Source: Oscillospiraceae bacterium (GTDB lineage Bacteria; Bacillota; Clostridia; Oscillospirales; Acutalibacteraceae). From it: a stretch of DNA of 6,465 bases. The notes under the pieces were generated by a model, which was not told the origin of the DNA, searched no databases, and was given only the letters and a program-made list of their open reading frames with translations. This document shows, in pieces, positions 5,635-6,465 of this stretch. Made by a program: the position numbers and the translations under genes. The DNA is taken from positions 1 through 6,465 of the forward strand of contig DOZQ01000053.1 of assembly GCA_003517915.1 (NCBI GenBank). The letters are read 5' to 3'. The first letter of the stretch is position 1; every line of letters starts with the position of its first letter.

Positions 5635-5643
5635 ATTATAACA
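5635..5643 (-). promoter_or_regulatory. Extended -10 promoter for the lipoprotein gene
   Basis: The minus strand reads TGTTATAAT (5643-5635), a consensus extended -10 element. At 17 bp further upstream only a weak -35-like GGTTTG is seen, acceptable for an extended -10 promoter. Transcription would begin near 5628, giving a leader of about 80 nt before ATG 5546 and about 37 nt before ATG 5591. Confidence 0.55.
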
Positions 5644-5893
5644 TATTCTTATATAGCCAAACCACTTGAAAACAAAGAATTTGATTTCTTTTCAGCTGGC
5701 GCTATATTTTTTGGGTTTTAGTAGATACCTTTAATTTTGTGGCCGAGTACACAATCACGATGCTTGTGAGGCTGATATATTTTAAATTATTACTTTACAG
5801 AATTCGCCTTAAAAATTGATTTTTCTCTATTGGATTCATCGGATTCCAAAAAAATTTTGGAATCCAAACTGTGCCCCAAAAAATAGAGCAGTT
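5644..5893. other. AT-rich intergenic region between two minus-strand genes
   Basis: No gene is supported here. Besides the inverted repeat at 5841-5865, the stretch holds scattered A/T runs and a short minus-strand frame with no start or ribosome binding site. It separates the XRE regulator (upstream) from the lipoprotein (downstream) and makes joint transcription of the two unlikely but not excluded. Confidence 0.5.
5841..5865. terminator. Perfect 11-bp inverted repeat after the XRE gene; possible terminator
   Basis: GGATTCCAAAA (5841-5851) pairs with TTTTGGAATCC (5855-5865) around AAA, 29 bp past the stop of the XRE gene on the minus strand. A third copy, TTGGATTC (5830-5837), can replace the left arm. 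There is no T-run directly after the stem on either strand, though on the minus strand the loop side is T-rich, so its activity as a terminator is uncertain. Confidence 0.4.
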
Positions 5894-6403
5894 TTATATT
5901 TTCTTCCGTGTCAAGATTATTCCAACGATTGCCCCTATAAAGATAATAGGAGCTAACCTGACAAACAGCCATTCAAACACGTGAAAAGCCGCTCCGAAAA
6001 CGGCAGTTTCAGGGTCATTATAATTCCAGCCTAAGTAAGGACTATTTAATGCTATTAAGACCGCAAAAACTGTTACAATGACCGCACATAGCGAGATAAA
6101 AAGCCAATGAAGTATTTTTCTTCTCATGGTCTTCCTTTGCGCAAGTTGCAAATTTATAACCTCCAGTTTTTCGGAAATTGCTTTTAAGTCATCAGCGTCC
6201 GACAGGGTAATAGTTTCCCCAAGCAAAGTGCTTACAGGTGTTTCAAGCACTTCCGATATGGAAACTAACATCTCAGAATCGGGGACTGACAATCCTTGCT
6301 CCCATTTAGAGATTGTTTGTCGCACTACATTCAGCTTGATAGCAAGTTCTTCTTGCGAAAGTCCTTTTGATTTTCTGATTGTTTTAATGTTTTCGTTTAA
6401 CAT
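5894..6403 (-). CDS. XRE-family regulator with two C-terminal membrane segments
   Basis: A 169-residue protein. Residues 1-60 are a Cro/C1-type helix-turn-helix: LSQEELAIKLNVVRQTISKWE (15-35, helices 2-3) and SVPDSEMLVSISEVLE (39-54). A charged, helical linker (68-92, possibly coiled coil) leads to membrane helices at about 97-119 and 148-164 and ends in TRKKI, predicted cytoplasmic. Membrane-tethered XRE regulators of this shape are common in clostridia and may couple envelope state to transcription (inference). Start choice: ATG 6415 sits directly after AAGG with no spacer, so ATG 6403, 11-12 nt from the AAAGGA site, is preferred; it gives the usual MLNENIKTIRK beginning. An inverted repeat around the start and -10 region suggests autoregulation. 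Confidence 0.87.
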   Translation of the reverse strand: MLNENIKTIRKSKGLSQEELAIKLNVVRQTISKWEQGLSVPDSEMLVSISEVLETPVSTLLGETITLSDADDLKAISEKLEVINLQLAQRKTMRRKILHWLFISLCAVIVTVFAVLIALNSPYLGWNYNDPETAVFGAAFHVFEWLFVRLAPIIFIGAIVGIILTRKKI

Positions 6404-6444
6404 TAGTGATAACATCCTTTCTTGCGGTTGTTATCACTATTATA
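6404..6444 (-). promoter_or_regulatory. -10 box and candidate autoregulatory operator of the XRE gene
   Basis: TAGTGATAACA (6404-6414) and TGTTATCACTA (6429-6439) are 11-bp perfect inverted arms 14 bp apart. One arm abuts the start codon and covers the ribosome binding region. The other abuts a minus-strand TATAAT at 6444-6439. The arm centres are 25 bp apart, about two and a half helical turns. No clear -35 box is visible within the remaining bases to the right edge. Confidence 0.6.
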
Positions 6445-6465
6445 TGAGGAACAGCCCGTTGCTAC

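Noticed and set aside
5705..5790. Short minus strand stretch reading YISLTSIVIVYSAT, like a membrane-protein fragment
   Set aside because: Only about 28 codons, no start, and no neighbouring homologous sequence; too short to call a pseudogene.
5790..5972. 60-codon minus strand frame overlapping the end of the XRE gene
   Set aside because: Out of frame with a well-supported gene, no ribosome binding site, no recognisable family.

Overview
The window looks like a stretch of chromosome from a Clostridia-type Firmicute, probably Oscillospiraceae/Ruminococcaceae-like. This rests on the protein families present (a DUF2975 membrane protein beside a YozG-like small HTH regulator, a DUF4173 membrane protein, an HTH regulator with a membrane tail), strong GGAGG-type ribosome binding sites, and AT-rich intergenic DNA between moderately GC-rich genes. 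The assignment is from family recognition by eye, not a search. No rRNA, tRNA, CRISPR array or intact transposase was seen.

Layout. (1) Bases 1-523, minus strand: a DUF2461 protein that runs off the left edge. (2) Bases about 551-863: a non-coding element of about 313 bp, with 18-19 bp terminal inverted repeats around a 164-nt imperfect palindrome that folds into one long hairpin. It looks like a MITE or a structured-RNA element. Most of its transition-type arm differences keep G-U pairing on the + strand only. (3) Bases 933-1848, plus strand: a good sigma-A promoter with a palindrome in its spacer, a DUF2975 four-helix membrane protein, a perfect 9-bp inverted repeat, and a 75-residue HTH regulator. 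(4) Bases 1945-2724, plus: an unrecognised soluble protein of about 259 residues, preceded by two further inverted repeats. (5) Bases 2798-5065, plus: a 755-residue membrane protein with a proline-rich disordered N-terminus, a DUF4173 core and 12 GYDxx pentapeptide repeats at the C-terminus. A perfect 12-bp inverted repeat sits just before its ribosome binding site, and a 15-bp-stem bidirectional terminator follows it. (6) Bases 5169-5546, minus: a small lipoprotein with two possible in-frame starts, each with its own GGAGGG site. (7) Bases 5894-6403, minus: an XRE-family regulator with two membrane segments and a likely autoregulatory operator.

How they may work together (inference): the small HTH protein, the DUF2975 protein and possibly the downstream genes look like a self-regulated membrane/envelope module, because each promoter-proximal gap carries a near-perfect palindrome. 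The palindromes differ in sequence, so one regulator need not bind them all. The right 1.3 kb (lipoprotein and XRE regulator) is convergent with the rest and visibly more AT-rich, and may have a separate history. The most noteworthy object is the nested palindromic element at 551-863.
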